A stretch of 59,244 bases of DNA from Desertimonas flava (lineage in GTDB: Bacteria; Actinomycetota; Acidimicrobiia; Acidimicrobiales; Ilumatobacteraceae), in contig NZ_QKYK01000035.1 in assembly GCF_003426815.1 (NCBI RefSeq), positions 1 to 59,244 of the forward strand. Reading direction: 5' to 3'. Below, in pieces: positions 25,657 through 33,958 of the stretch; positions within the stretch are counted from its first letter, which is position 1; each line of letters starts with the position of its first letter. A program made the translations under genes and the position numbers. The notes beneath the pieces were generated by a model that did not search any database, was not told where the DNA came from, and saw only the letters and a program-made list of their open reading frames with translations.

Positions 25657-26388
25657 ATGAGACGGTCGAAGATCGTGGCGGCGATCACGGCCCTGGTCAC
25701 GGCGGCCTTCGCTGTCGTGCTCCCGCTCCGTGTCGCGGCCGACAGTCCCCATCCCCCCGGTGCGAACCACGTGGAGATCTCGGTCGACGCCCCCACGTTC
25801 ACCATTCCCGATCCGGCCGACTACGGCTTCGACTTCTGGGTCGCCGCCTACACGAAGGCCGGCAACAACGACGACAAGCTGTGGGATGGCTCGCTCGAAC
25901 CCGGCACCGTGCTCACCTCGCGTGAGTTCAACGATCAGGGCAACGAGCGGGACATCAGCCATGTCGATCTCTACGGCGGGCTCAACCCGCCGCCTCCCAC
26001 GGAGCCAACGACGCCGCCCACCGAGCCGACGACGCCTCCCACGGAGCCAACGACGCCGCCAACTCAGCCGACGACCCCGCCCACCGAGCCGACGACGCCT
26101 CCCACGGAGCCGACGACGCCGCCAACTCAGCCGACGACCCCGCCGACTGAGCCGACGACGCCTCCCACCGAGCCGACCGTGCCTCCGACGAACTCGACGG
26201 TGGTACCGGTCGTGCCGACCACTCCCGGCGGAGGGAGCCCCGGGCGGCCGACGGTGACCCTGGCCCCGCCCCTCGGACAGATGCCCGAGACCGGCGGATC
26301 CACTGCTCCCCTGGTGCTGGTCGCAGCGTCACTCCTCCTCGCCGGCGGCGCGGCGATCTTCGCCACCCGGCCGCCGTCGAAGCGGTGA
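25657..26388 (+). CDS. Secreted Pro/Thr-repeat protein with LPXTG-like wall anchor
   Basis: 243 residues. A Sec signal peptide spans about residues 1-30 ('IVAAITALVTAAFAVVLPL', cleavage probably after VAADS-type Ala). A small globular region (31-110) follows, then about 65 residues of near-perfect 'PTEPTTPPTEPTTPPTQPTT' repeats, a Gly/Pro linker, 'MPETGG', a hydrophobic helix ('LVLVAASLLLAGGAAIF') and the basic tail 'RPPSKR'. This is the layout of a sortase-anchored protein with M in place of the L of LPXTG. The repeat probably spans the cell wall. No sortase gene is in the window. Start is supported by AAGGA 5 nt before the ATG. Function of the globular region is unknown. Confidence 0.85.
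   Translation: MRRSKIVAAITALVTAAFAVVLPLRVAADSPHPPGANHVEISVDAPTFTIPDPADYGFDFWVAAYTKAGNNDDKLWDGSLEPGTVLTSREFNDQGNERDISHVDLYGGLNPPPPTEPTTPPTEPTTPPTEPTTPPTQPTTPPTEPTTPPTEPTTPPTQPTTPPTEPTTPPTEPTVPPTNSTVVPVVPTTPGGGSPGRPTVTLAPPLGQMPETGGSTAPLVLVAASLLLAGGAAIFATRPPSKR
25992..26189 (+). repeat. In-gene tandem repeat encoding Pro-Thr-Glu/Gln units
   Basis: Degenerate tandem units of 18-21 nt (CCSACSGAGCCRACGACG type) encode PTEPTTP/PTQPTTP. The near-identity of units suggests repeat-number changes by slippage. Confidence 0.85.
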
Positions 26389-26428
26389 ATCCGGATGTGG
26401 CCGTCGGCGGCGGCCGCATCTGAAACGG

Positions 26429-26458
26429 CTGGCCCCGGGTCGCAAGGCCCGGGGCCAG
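26429..26458 (+). terminator. Rho-independent-like terminator after the surface-protein gene
   Basis: An 11-bp GC-rich stem (26429-26439 with 26448-26458; CTGGCCCCGGG) and an 8-nt loop lie 40 nt after the stop codon, followed by TTGCTG. Confidence 0.7.
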
Positions 26459-26507
26459 TTGCTGTCCCGGTAGTGGCGGCAGCGGACGGTTGCGCTAGAC
26501 ATCGTGC

Positions 26508-27752
26508 GTGACCGTCCGCCGCGGTCTTCGAGTCGTCGTCGCGTCGGCTACCACCATCCTCGCCACCGCGACGTTCGTCGGCACCGCAGGAGTTGCCGCG
26601 CCCATCGACGGCAGCGACCTGCGACGTGATCCTGTTCAGTTCATGCCCGGAGACGTGGAGTTCTACTCGATCCCGGATCCGATCCCCGACGGACGGCACG
26701 GTGACCTGCTGCGCTACCAGCTCGTCCGGGCCAGCACCGGGGCGGGCGACGCCACGGTTTTCCGCATCATGTACCTGTCGGAGACCGTCGCTGGAGCGTC
26801 CACGGTCGTCACCGGTCTGGCGGCCTTGGACCCGGCCTCGCCGGTGCCCGCCGGCGGCCGTCCGCTGCTCCTGCACGGCCACGGCACCACCGGGCTGGCC
26901 GACGCGTGCGCGCCGTCGCGTGCCGTCGACGCCGATCGTGACTTCTACGCGACCGACTTCCTCGGCGTCGAGAACGCGGCCTCCGCCGGGTTCGCCGTCG
27001 TGTCCACGGACTACGAGGGCCTCGGTGGCCCCGGCATCCATCCCTACCTCGTGGGCATCAGCGAAGGGCGCAGCATGCTCGACGCCGGACTCGCGGCCCG
27101 TCAGCTCCCGGACATCGGAGCGGGCGACGCGGTCGGCCTCGTCGGGTTCTCCCAGGGTGGGCACGCGGCGATGTTCGCCGCGCAGTTGGCGGGCGAGTGG
27201 GCGCCCGAGCTGTCGATACTTGGCGTCGTGCTCGGTGCGCCGGCGACCGAGATCAGCACGCTCGCGCGTTCAGGATCCGAGCGCTCCGAGTACGGCGCGT
27301 TGACCGTGTCGATCGTCGCCGGGCTCGTCGCCGGCCATCCCGAGCTCGAGGACCAGTTGCCGACCGTGCTCAGCCCGTCGGGCATCGAGCTGCTCCATCT
27401 CCTCGGTGAGCACTGCTTCGACGAGTCGGTTCCGTCGATGCCCGGGCCTCCGTACGTCGTCGCCGACCCGACGACCGTCGAGCCGTTCGCCTCGCTCCTC
27501 GCCGTCAACAACACGGGGCACGTCGCCGTCGGCGCGCCGATCCTGCTGTTCCATGGCGACGGTGATCGCAGCGTGCCCCCCACTCACAGCGAGGCGATGA
27601 TGCAACGGCTCTGCACGGTCGGGCAGTTGATCGAGCGGCGGGTGTTGGCCGGCGGTGGCCATGTGGACAGCGCCGACGCCGCGTATCGCGACGGCGTCGC
27701 GTGGCTGCGCGGGCTCGCCGACCGGACGCTCGAGCCGAGCTCCACCTGCTGA
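26508..27752 (+). CDS. Secreted lipase-like alpha/beta hydrolase (LIP family)
   Basis: 414 residues with an N-terminal signal peptide ('VVVASATTILATATFVGTAG', cut near VAAPID). The body matches secretory lipases (PF03583-like): 'RPLLLHGHGTTGLADACAPS' with the oxyanion region, 'FAVVSTDYEGLGGPG', the nucleophile elbow 'LVGFSQGGHAAMFA' (Ser), an acid in 'ILLFHGDGDRSVPP' and the catalytic His in 'LAGGGHVDSADA'. It probably hydrolyses lipid or ester substrates outside the cell. GTG at 26508 follows TAGACA by 6 nt, so the mRNA appears leaderless despite encoding a signal peptide. Confidence 0.87.
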   Translation: MTVRRGLRVVVASATTILATATFVGTAGVAAPIDGSDLRRDPVQFMPGDVEFYSIPDPIPDGRHGDLLRYQLVRASTGAGDATVFRIMYLSETVAGASTVVTGLAALDPASPVPAGGRPLLLHGHGTTGLADACAPSRAVDADRDFYATDFLGVENAASAGFAVVSTDYEGLGGPGIHPYLVGISEGRSMLDAGLAARQLPDIGAGDAVGLVGFSQGGHAAMFAAQLAGEWAPELSILGVVLGAPATEISTLARSGSERSEYGALTVSIVAGLVAGHPELEDQLPTVLSPSGIELLHLLGEHCFDESVPSMPGPPYVVADPTTVEPFASLLAVNNTGHVAVGAPILLFHGDGDRSVPPTHSEAMMQRLCTVGQLIERRVLAGGGHVDSADAAYRDGVAWLRGLADRTLEPSSTC

Positions 27753-27792
27753 CCCTGCCGCCGGCAGCCGCTCGGAATAGGGTCGCGTCGCC

Positions 27793-28281
27793 ATGGCCGG
27801 TGAGCTCCCCGACTTCCACATCCCCCACGCCGAGAAGATCGAGTGGATGATCGAGACCGACGGTTTCGCCGTCGAGCCCGTGGCTCCTGATCCGGACGCC
27901 GATCCGCCGCGGGCGGGCTACACGTACACGATCGGCTTCGGTGACCACACCGGCTTCGCCGACGTCGTGGTCTTCGGGCTCACGCCCGTGGCCGCCCGCG
28001 GGTTGATCGGCCTCGTCGCCGATCTGCTGCGCGGCGGTACCGAGATCCCGGTCGGCGCCGAGGTGGTCGGCCTGCTCGACAACGAGCTGCGCGCCTGCTT
28101 CGTCCCGGTCGACCTCGAGCAGTGGGGTGGGCTGTTCGACGTGGCGGCGTCCTGGTACCGCGGCGAGCCCTTCGCCATGAACCAGCTGATCTATCCCGAC
28201 CGCAACGGCTTCATGCCCTACGAGGCCGGCTTCGACCAGCGACTCCGCTTCGCCCAGCCGGTGATCGGCACGTTCGCCTGA
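27793..28281 (+). CDS. DUF4262 family protein
   Basis: 162 residues with the DUF4262 pattern: 'GYTYTIGFGDHTGFADVVVF' near residue 42, 'DNELRACFVPVD' near 98, and 'FAMNQLIYPDRNGFMPYEAG' near 130. No signal peptide, membrane helix or known catalytic motif; the function of the family is unknown. TAGGGT (27778-27783) lies 9 nt before the ATG. The gene ends 22 nt from the convergent saccharopine dehydrogenase-like gene. Confidence 0.88.
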   Translation: MAGELPDFHIPHAEKIEWMIETDGFAVEPVAPDPDADPPRAGYTYTIGFGDHTGFADVVVFGLTPVAARGLIGLVADLLRGGTEIPVGAEVVGLLDNELRACFVPVDLEQWGGLFDVAASWYRGEPFAMNQLIYPDRNGFMPYEAGFDQRLRFAQPVIGTFA

Positions 28282-28303
28282 GGGCCGCGCCCGGCGGCGC
28301 CGT

Positions 28304-29581
28304 CTACCGCTCGACGGGTTCGGGATAGCGGCCCGGCGCGTACGGGTAGTCCTCCCACTCCCATTCCACGCCCTGCTCGTCGAGGAGCTCGAGGAACGGT
28401 TCGGACGGGAGCGCTTCGGGGCCGAGGACGCCGGCGCCGGACCACGACCCCGTCGCCAGCAGTTCGACGGCCACGGCCGGCATCACGGCGGTCTGCCAGA
28501 CGACGGCCTGGTGACCGAACTCGCGCATCGACCAGGCGTTGTCGACGACGTGGTAGAGGTACGTCGAGCGGGGCTTCCCGTCGAGCCCGGCGCCCGTCAC
28601 CAGCGTGCCGGCGCACGTGCGGCCCTTCATGTCCTTGCCCAACTCGGCCGGGTTGGGCAGCACGGCGGCCACGACGTCGCGGGGCGACACGCGGCTGACC
28701 CGGTCGGCCGAATCCGGCGCCGGCACCGCCACCGGTTTGGTGCCGTCCAAGCCGAGCTTGTGCAAGGTGCGCAGCACCTCGATGAACTCGTCGCCGAGGC
28801 CGTACTTGAACGTCACGCGGCCGACGTCGAGCCAGCGGGGCATCAGGACGACCTCCTCGTGCTCGACGTTCACGCAGCCGAGCGGCCCGATGCCCTCGGG
28901 GAACGTGAAGACCTCCGGCTCGCTGAACGGCTCGGTGGTGAACCAGCCGCGCTCGCGCTCGTAGATGATCGGCGGGTTGAGGCACTCCTCGATCGTCGTC
29001 CAGATCGAGAACGTCGGGGCGAAGTCGTAGCCGTCGATGACGAGGTCGGCGCCGTCGCGGACCCCGATCTCGTCGATGCGGCTGAACAGGTGGTCGCTGG
29101 CGAAGCGGGCGACCACGTCGGAGAACCCCGGCTCGACCCCCATCGCCACGAGCGCCAACTGCCCGCGTTCCTCCCACTGGTCGGCGACGGCGAACTGGGC
29201 GTCGCCGAGCATCACGCCGATCTCGCTGAACGGTCGCTCCGGGTGCGGCTCGGACATGTGCATCGCCATGTCGATGTAGTGGGCACCGGCGGCAAAGGCC
29301 CCGTCGAAGATGCCCGGGTTGAAGCGGGGGTCGCAGGCGTTGAGCACGACGTCGGCCTTCGAGGCCCTGACCAGTTCGGCGACCTGCTCGGACGACGAGG
29401 CGTCGACGGTGGTCGCCGTGATGCGGTCCCCGCGCTCGTTGCCGGCTGCCGTGCTGGCGGCGAAGTCGGCCCGGGCCTGCGAGATGTCGGCCACGGTGAT
29501 GTGTTCGAGGACCTTGCGCCGAGAGGCGATCGTCACGAATGCCGATCCGACCCCTCCCGCGCCGACCACCAGGACTCGCAT
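28304..29581 (-). CDS. Saccharopine dehydrogenase family protein (Lys9/carboxynorspermidine synthase-like)
   Basis: 425 residues. The N-terminal Rossmann fold shows 'VLVVGAGGVGSAFVTIA', then 'DVVLNACDPRFNPGIFDGAF' and 'AHYIDMAMHM', as in saccharopine dehydrogenases and carboxynorspermidine synthases; 'ALVAMGVEPGFSDVVARFA' and 'DEIGVRDGADL' follow. The late segment 'GKPRSTYLYHVVDNAWSMRE' is typical of the Lys9-like branch. The exact substrate (lysine or polyamine metabolism) is not determined by context. ATG at 29581 begins the dinucleotide motif; TACCCT ends 6 nt upstream, suggesting a leaderless mRNA. It is divergent from metX. Confidence 0.87.
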   Translation of the reverse strand: MRVLVVGAGGVGSAFVTIASRRKVLEHITVADISQARADFAASTAAGNERGDRITATTVDASSSEQVAELVRASKADVVLNACDPRFNPGIFDGAFAAGAHYIDMAMHMSEPHPERPFSEIGVMLGDAQFAVADQWEERGQLALVAMGVEPGFSDVVARFASDHLFSRIDEIGVRDGADLVIDGYDFAPTFSIWTTIEECLNPPIIYERERGWFTTEPFSEPEVFTFPEGIGPLGCVNVEHEEVVLMPRWLDVGRVTFKYGLGDEFIEVLRTLHKLGLDGTKPVAVPAPDSADRVSRVSPRDVVAAVLPNPAELGKDMKGRTCAGTLVTGAGLDGKPRSTYLYHVVDNAWSMREFGHQAVVWQTAVMPAVAVELLATGSWSGAGVLGPEALPSEPFLELLDEQGVEWEWEDYPYAPGRYPEPVER

Positions 29582-29673
29582 GTGCCGAGGGTAGTCGTTC
29601 ACCTTCTGGCCATGAGAGGACGACCGCGTCGACAACGAGCCGCGAAGTGGCGGGTCGGCATTGATACGCTCTC

Positions 29674-29767
29674 GCCAGCATTACGAGCGGCCCGGATGCC
29701 CGGGCCCGGCAACCTGGACGAACGCTCCAAGGTGCCTCCACCACGGCTCGCCGTGGCGGGATGTGGC
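29674..29767 (+). promoter_or_regulatory. SAM riboswitch (SAM-I/SAM-IV clan) upstream of metX
   Basis: P1 pairs 29674-29677 (GCCA) with 29764-29767 (TGGC). P2 is a perfect 7-bp stem (29689-29695 with 29700-29706), followed by the conserved CGGCAACC (29707-29714). P3 pairs 29715-29718 with 29726-29729, followed by AGGTGCC (29730-29736). A further perfect stem is 29741-29746/29751-29756. The GGCAACC...AGGTGCC pair is the SAM-binding core of this riboswitch clan, and metX, a methionine biosynthesis gene, follows. Compactness favours the SAM-IV-like form; the exact subclass is not settled. Confidence 0.82.
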
Positions 29768-29830
29768 CGGCAGGTCCGGCAAACCGGCGTTCCAGCCGCT
29801 CGCATGCCGACGACGACACAGACCGACGAG

Positions 29831-29855
29831 ATGGCTGGATGAGATGGCTGGATGA
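29831..29855 (+). other. Two tandem 4-codon mini-ORFs (Met-Ala-Gly-stop) just before metX
   Basis: A 13-bp unit (GAGATGGCTGGAT) is repeated exactly at 29828-29840 and 29841-29853, with a partial third copy running into the metX start. Each full copy creates ATG GCT GGA TGA (29831-29842 and 29844-29855). The second stop ends one base before the metX ATG at 29857. Confidence 0.6.
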
Positions 29856-29856
29856 G

Positions 29857-31059
29857 ATGGCAAACGTGACCGACCCGGTGCCGGCGACCGGCGCATGGCA
29901 GCCCGGCGACAACCCGGGGCACCGGCAGTTCTTCACGTTCGCGTCGTCGGACCCGACCGTCGACGGAGGCCGTCGCTTCGCCGTCGACTCCGGGGCGACG
30001 CTCACCGATGTCACGATCGCTTACGAGACGTTCGGCAAGCTGGCTCCCGACGCCTCGAACGCCGTGCTGCTCTGCCACGCCTGGACGGGCGACAGCCACG
30101 CCGCTGGCCCGGCCGGCCGGGGCCACGCCACACCCGGCTGGTGGGACGGGATGATCGGGCCCGGGCGCCCCATCGACACCGACCGCTGGTTCGTCGTGTG
30201 CCCCAATGTCCTCGGCGGTTGCCAGGGCTCGACCGGCCCGTCGTCGCCCCACCCCGACGACGGCCGCCCGTACGGCTCACGGTTCCCGGTGATCACGATC
30301 CGTGACATGGTGCGGGCCCAGGCTCGGCTCGCCGACCACCTCGGCATCCCCGTCTGGCACACCGTCATCGGCGGATCGATGGGCGGGATGCAGGTCCTCG
30401 AGTGGGCGGTCATGTATCCCGAACGTGTCGGCGGGTTCGTCCCGATCGCCACGTGCATGCAGGCCACCGCGCAGCAGATCGCCTGGGGCGCGATCGGACG
30501 TCGGGCGCTGGCCCTCGACCCCCGTTGGCGCGGCGGCGACTACTACGACGCCGAGCCGGGCGATGGCCCGGGCGACGGGTTGGCGATCGCCCGCATGGTG
30601 GCCCAGGTGACGTTCCGCAGCGACAACGTGTTCACCGATCGCTTCGGTCGTAACATCGCCCAGCGCTCACGCTTCGGCGATCGCTTCGGGCTGTGGCAGC
30701 AGTTCGAGGTGGAGCGCTATCTCGAGCACCACGGCACCAAGCTGGGCTACCGCTTCGACGCCAACAGCTACCTGGTGATCGGCAAGGCGATGGATCTCCA
30801 CGACGTCGCCCGCGGCCGCTGGCACCTCGAGGGGGCGATGTCACGCGTGCAGGCGCCGTGCCTGTCGATCGGGATCTCCTCGGACATGCTGTACCCGGCC
30901 TACCAGCAGCGCCAGATCACCGAGATGCTGGCGTCGGTCGGCGTGCCGGCGGGCTACCACGAGATCGTGTCGCCGCACGGCCACGACGCCTTCCTGATCA
31001 ACCTCGACCAGTTCGCCGAACCGCTCGCCGACTTCCTCGAGCACCGCAAACTGCCCTAG
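29857..31059 (+). CDS. metX: Homoserine O-acetyltransferase (MetX/MET2 type)
   Basis: 400 residues of an alpha/beta hydrolase acyltransferase that acylates homoserine for methionine synthesis. Motifs: 'TDVTIAYETFGKL' near 45, 'NAVLLCHAWTGDSHAAG', 'FVVCPNVLGGCQGSTGPSS' (the GGCxGSTGP signature), the nucleophile elbow 'VIGGSMGGMQVLEW' and the late 'ISSDMLYPAYQQRQI' and 'SPHGHDAFLI' with the catalytic Asp and His. The SAM riboswitch upstream should shut off expression when SAM is plentiful. The third ATG of the tandem repeat (29857) is taken as the start since it opens the frame; two in-frame upstream ATG options are less likely. Whether acetyl- or succinyl-CoA is used cannot be told here. Confidence 0.94.
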   Translation: MANVTDPVPATGAWQPGDNPGHRQFFTFASSDPTVDGGRRFAVDSGATLTDVTIAYETFGKLAPDASNAVLLCHAWTGDSHAAGPAGRGHATPGWWDGMIGPGRPIDTDRWFVVCPNVLGGCQGSTGPSSPHPDDGRPYGSRFPVITIRDMVRAQARLADHLGIPVWHTVIGGSMGGMQVLEWAVMYPERVGGFVPIATCMQATAQQIAWGAIGRRALALDPRWRGGDYYDAEPGDGPGDGLAIARMVAQVTFRSDNVFTDRFGRNIAQRSRFGDRFGLWQQFEVERYLEHHGTKLGYRFDANSYLVIGKAMDLHDVARGRWHLEGAMSRVQAPCLSIGISSDMLYPAYQQRQITEMLASVGVPAGYHEIVSPHGHDAFLINLDQFAEPLADFLEHRKLP

Positions 31060-31117
31060 CGCGGTGCGCTGAAGGGCGTGCGCGGGGGAGGGCCGCCCGC
31101 TTGTCGCTCGTCCGACC

Positions 31118-31159
31118 GGAGGGTAGATACCGGACGGTTCGGTGGGGTATTTACCCTCC
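31118..31159. terminator. Hairpin between convergent metX and SDR genes
   Basis: 31118-31131 pairs with 31146-31159 at 13 of 14 positions (GGAGGGTAxATACC), leaving a 14-nt loop. It lies between two convergent genes and can act as a bidirectional terminator. Confidence 0.6.
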
Positions 31160-31171
31160 CGTCAGGTTGGG

Positions 31172-31930
31172 TCAGCGGGAGCCCTGGCCGTCGTCGACCT
31201 TGATGACGGTGCCGGTGACGTGTTCCGACTCCGGGGCGACGAGGTAGAGCAGCGTGCTGTCGAGGCCGGACGGCTGGGGGAGGCGCTTGCGCGGAGACTG
31301 CGAGGGAAAGTCGCCGAGCCGGGAGATCATCCCGTCCATCATCTCCGAGGCGAACGCGCCGGGGGCGATGGCGTTGACGTTGATGTGGAACTTCGACCAC
31401 TCGACGGCGAGCGCCTCGGTGATGCGGTTCACGGCCGCCTTCGACACCGAGTAGAGCGCCGCGCCCTCGCCGGCGTAGTGGAACGAGCTCAACGACGAGA
31501 TGTTGACGATGCGCCCCGGCTGCTTGGCGGCGATGAGGCGCTTGGCCACCTCGGCCGACAGCAGGAAGGGCGCCCGGACGTTGGTGTCGAGGACCGCATC
31601 GATGAGCTCGAGTGACATCTTCGTGGCGTACTGGGCATCGGGGATGCCGGCGTTGTTGACGAGGATGTCGACCGTCCCGAGGGCGGCCTCGGCGGCCTCG
31701 ACGACGCTCACGATGGCCGCGGCGTCGGTGACGTCGAGAGCGAGCGGCACGGCCTTGCCGCCGGCTGCGGTGATCTCGGCGGCCAGCTCGTCGAGCCGGT
31801 CGGTGCGCCGGGCCGTGATGGCGACGGCCGCTCCGTGAGCGGCCAGCACGGTGGCGAATCGGCGACCGAGTCCCGAGCTGGCCCCGGTCACGAGGGCCAC
31901 GCGCCCGGTCAGATCGGTCGTATCAGCCAT
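31172..31930 (-). CDS. SDR-family oxidoreductase
   Basis: 252 residues of a classical short-chain dehydrogenase/reductase: cofactor motif 'VALVTGASSGLGRRFA', 'ITARRTDRLDELAAEI' (Arg after the second strand favours NADP), 'VDILVNNAGIPD', catalytic Ser in 'IVNISSLSSFHYAG', 'YSVSKAAVNRI' (YxxxK) and 'INVNAIAPGAFASEMMDG'. The substrate is unknown. The ATG at 31930 starts the domain; the frame upstream is antisense. The gene overlaps the end of the upstream hypothetical gene by 8 nt, so they are likely co-transcribed. Confidence 0.92.
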   Translation of the reverse strand: MADTTDLTGRVALVTGASSGLGRRFATVLAAHGAAVAITARRTDRLDELAAEITAAGGKAVPLALDVTDAAAIVSVVEAAEAALGTVDILVNNAGIPDAQYATKMSLELIDAVLDTNVRAPFLLSAEVAKRLIAAKQPGRIVNISSLSSFHYAGEGAALYSVSKAAVNRITEALAVEWSKFHINVNAIAPGAFASEMMDGMISRLGDFPSQSPRKRLPQPSGLDSTLLYLVAPESEHVTGTVIKVDDGQGSR

Positions 31931-32456
31931 CGGTGAGTCCTTCGTCCATGGGGTCGTGGTGGGGGTCGTCGTGGGGGTCCTGGCCCGGCCGGGGGGTGCC
32001 GTCGAGCATGGCGTCGAGTATTGGCACGACGCGGCTCTTGGCGGGGAGTCGGAGCGCCATCTGACCCGTGTCGGGCTCGACGGTGGCCGACCGGCCACCG
32101 AGGCGGCTCTTCGTCGGCGGGGCCTCACCGACGCGTTTGAGCAGGTAGATCACACGTCCGCGTGGCGGTGTCGGCACCTTGGCCGAGATCGTCCACACGC
32201 CCGAGGTCGGTCGCAGCATCGACCGCCGGCTGAGGTGCAACACGTTGTCGTCGGGGTCGATGTTGACGCGGACCTCGTGGCGCCGCCCGAACGCCGTGCC
32301 CCACTGGTCGAGCTCCTGGGCGGTGGACAGGAACCTCGAGTCGTCCTTGGACACCCAGTGCGGCTCGATGCGACTGGCCAGGTAGAGCATCCCGACGCAC
32401 ACCGCGATGATGGCGGCGAGGCCGAGGATGTCGGTCGGACTGATGGCGACGAGCAC
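31923..32456 (-). CDS. Hypothetical membrane-anchored protein (177 aa)
   Basis: An N-terminal hydrophobic helix ('ILGLAAIIAVCVGMLYLA') is followed by a soluble region with 'DDSRFLSTAQELDQWGT', 'RVNIDPDDNVLHLSRRS' and a His/Asp/Pro-rich end. No family is recognised; the general layout resembles small actinobacterial membrane-anchored proteins of unknown role. GTG at 32456 has CACACT ending 6 nt upstream, consistent with a leaderless transcript; a longer frame is only the antisense of the glycosylase gene. Divergent from the DNA glycosylase and overlapping the SDR gene by 8 nt. Confidence 0.65.
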   Translation of the reverse strand: MLVAISPTDILGLAAIIAVCVGMLYLASRIEPHWVSKDDSRFLSTAQELDQWGTAFGRRHEVRVNIDPDDNVLHLSRRSMLRPTSGVWTISAKVPTPPRGRVIYLLKRVGEAPPTKSRLGGRSATVEPDTGQMALRLPAKSRVVPILDAMLDGTPRPGQDPHDDPHHDPMDEGLTDG

Positions 32457-32502
32457 CCACCGAGTGTGTCGTATCGCCCTCCCGACGCGCCACACTCGCA
32501 CC

Positions 32503-33288
32503 GTGCCCGAAGTGCTGGAAGTCGAGCTGGCGCGGCGCGGTGTCGCCGACCTGCTGTCGGGCGCCGTCGTCCGCCGGGTGCTCCGCACCGACGACCTGGT
32601 CGTCGGGCCGGGTGTGGACGATCTGATCACCGGCGCCGAGATCGAGTCCCTCGACCGGCGGGGCAAGCAGCTCGTGATCGTCACCGACCGCGGTCGGGTC
32701 GGCGTCCACTTCGGTATGACGGGTCGCTGGCTGGTCGACGACGTGAGCACGATCGGCGAGCTCGCCTACGGCAGCGGCAACGACCACCCGCGGTGGGACC
32801 GCTGGGTGCTCGAGGTCGAGCCGGCGGACGGCCGCGGGCCGGTGCGGCTACGACTCCATGATCCCCGGCGGCTCGGCAGGGTGGTCCTCGAACCCGACAT
32901 CGGCCGCCTCGGTCCCGATGCCCTGCGCCTCACTCGCCGTCAACTCGCCGCCGTGCTCGCTCGTCGCATGGCGCCCGTGAAGGCCGTGCTGCTCGACCAA
33001 GAGGCGATCGCCGGGCTCGGCAACATGCTCGCCGACGAGGTGCTGTGGTGGTCGGGGGTCGATCCCAGGCGGGCGGCCCGATCCTTGAACGACGACGAGG
33101 TCGCCGCGCTCCACTCGGCCATCAAGCGGCGGCTGCCCGTGATGCTCCGGCGCGGCGGCAGCCACACCGGCGTGCTGTCGCCGGATGCCCGTCGAGCCGA
33201 CATGCCCTGTCCCCGTGATGGCGCGCCGCTGATGCGCGCCACGATCGGTGGGCGGACCACCGTGTGGTGTTCGGCGCACCAGAGGTGA
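32503..33288 (+). CDS. Fpg/Nei-family DNA glycosylase with altered zinc-finger ligands
   Basis: 261 residues. After the start codon, 'PEVLEVELARRGV' supplies the catalytic Pro2 and Glu3; 'RRGKQLVIV' holds the conserved Lys (residue 55), 'VGVHFGMTGRW' follows, and 'GLGNMLADEVLWWSGVDP' is the helix-two-turn-helix DNA-binding motif. These enzymes remove oxidised bases and cut the strand. The C-terminal zinc finger normally has four Cys (CxxC...CxxC), but here it reads 'MPCPRDGAP' and 'VWCSAHQR', so the pairs are Cys/Asp and Cys/His. GTG at 32503 is chosen because it provides the needed Pro2, and CACACT ends 6 nt upstream. Confidence 0.88.
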   Translation: MPEVLEVELARRGVADLLSGAVVRRVLRTDDLVVGPGVDDLITGAEIESLDRRGKQLVIVTDRGRVGVHFGMTGRWLVDDVSTIGELAYGSGNDHPRWDRWVLEVEPADGRGPVRLRLHDPRRLGRVVLEPDIGRLGPDALRLTRRQLAAVLARRMAPVKAVLLDQEAIAGLGNMLADEVLWWSGVDPRRAARSLNDDEVAALHSAIKRRLPVMLRRGGSHTGVLSPDARRADMPCPRDGAPLMRATIGGRTTVWCSAHQR

Positions 33289-33307
33289 AGCTGCGAAGAT
33301 CTGCGCC

Positions 33308-33922
33308 GTGCTCGCCCGCTCCGGACCGCTCCTCGCCTCGACGGCGCCGCTGATCTACGCCCTCGCGGCGATCCTGGCCGTCGCCGGTTTGGCGCTCGTG
33401 CTCCTCGGCATCTCGCTCGTGAGAGCGACCCGCCGCGATCACGCCGCCCTCGGGCCGTTGGAGGTGATGGGTGACCGGTCCTGGCGCCGCAGCGACGAGG
33501 ATCGACGCGCCGACGCCCTCGACAGCGCCCGCCCCGCCGGCGCTGAACCGCTCGCCGGTGGTTCGCTCGCAGCCGCCGTGGGTACGGACCCCACGTCGGG
33601 CGCCGCGCCATCGGAGACGGTGCCGGCACCCGAGGAGGAGGCCCCCGTGTCGGAACAAACCATCGCCCCCGTCGAACCGGAACAGCCCGTCGTCCCGGTG
33701 GAGCCCATCGAGCCGAGCGTCCCGGTCGAGCCCGTCGAGCCGAGCGTCCCGGCCGAGCCGGTGGAACCGAGCGTGCCGGTGGAGCCGGTGGAGCCGAGTG
33801 TGCCGGTGGAGCCGGTGGAGCCGAGTGTGCCGGTGGAGCCTGAGGTGGGCGACGCCACCGTCGAGGCAACCGTCGACGCCGCCGAGGGCGGAAGCGGCGA
33901 CGGCGAAGCCGGCGACGACTGA
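33308..33922 (+). CDS. Hypothetical membrane protein with Pro-Val-Glu repeats
   Basis: 204 residues. One hydrophobic helix near the N-terminus ('[20 protein letters not shown]') is followed by a basic, then a long acidic Pro-rich region with repeats of 'PVEPVEPSV' and an acidic tail ending in Asp-Asp. There is no recognised domain. The repeat would form an extended polyproline-like stalk; with positive residues right after the helix, the tail is predicted to lie in the cytoplasm, but this is a guess. GTG at 33308 follows the glycosylase stop by 19 nt. Confidence 0.65.
   Translation: MLARSGPLLASTAPLIYALAAILAVAGLALVLLGISLVRATRRDHAALGPLEVMGDRSWRRSDEDRRADALDSARPAGAEPLAGGSLAAAVGTDPTSGAAPSETVPAPEEEAPVSEQTIAPVEPEQPVVPVEPIEPSVPVEPVEPSVPAEPVEPSVPVEPVEPSVPVEPVEPSVPVEPEVGDATVEATVDAAEGGSGDGEAGDD
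33667..33845 (+). repeat. In-gene tandem repeat encoding PVEPVEPSV units
   Basis: Tandem units of about 27 nt encode Pro-Val-Glu-Pro-(V/I)-Glu-Pro-Ser-Val; the last three copies (about 33770-33845) are nearly identical in DNA, indicating recent duplication. Confidence 0.8.
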
Positions 33923-33958
33923 GCCTCGTCGCGGAAGCCGCTGGGTACGATCGAACCC

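Noticed and set aside
25992..26189. Regular repeats that could suggest a CRISPR array
   Set aside because: The units are adjacent, without unique spacers, and encode a Pro/Thr repeat in frame.
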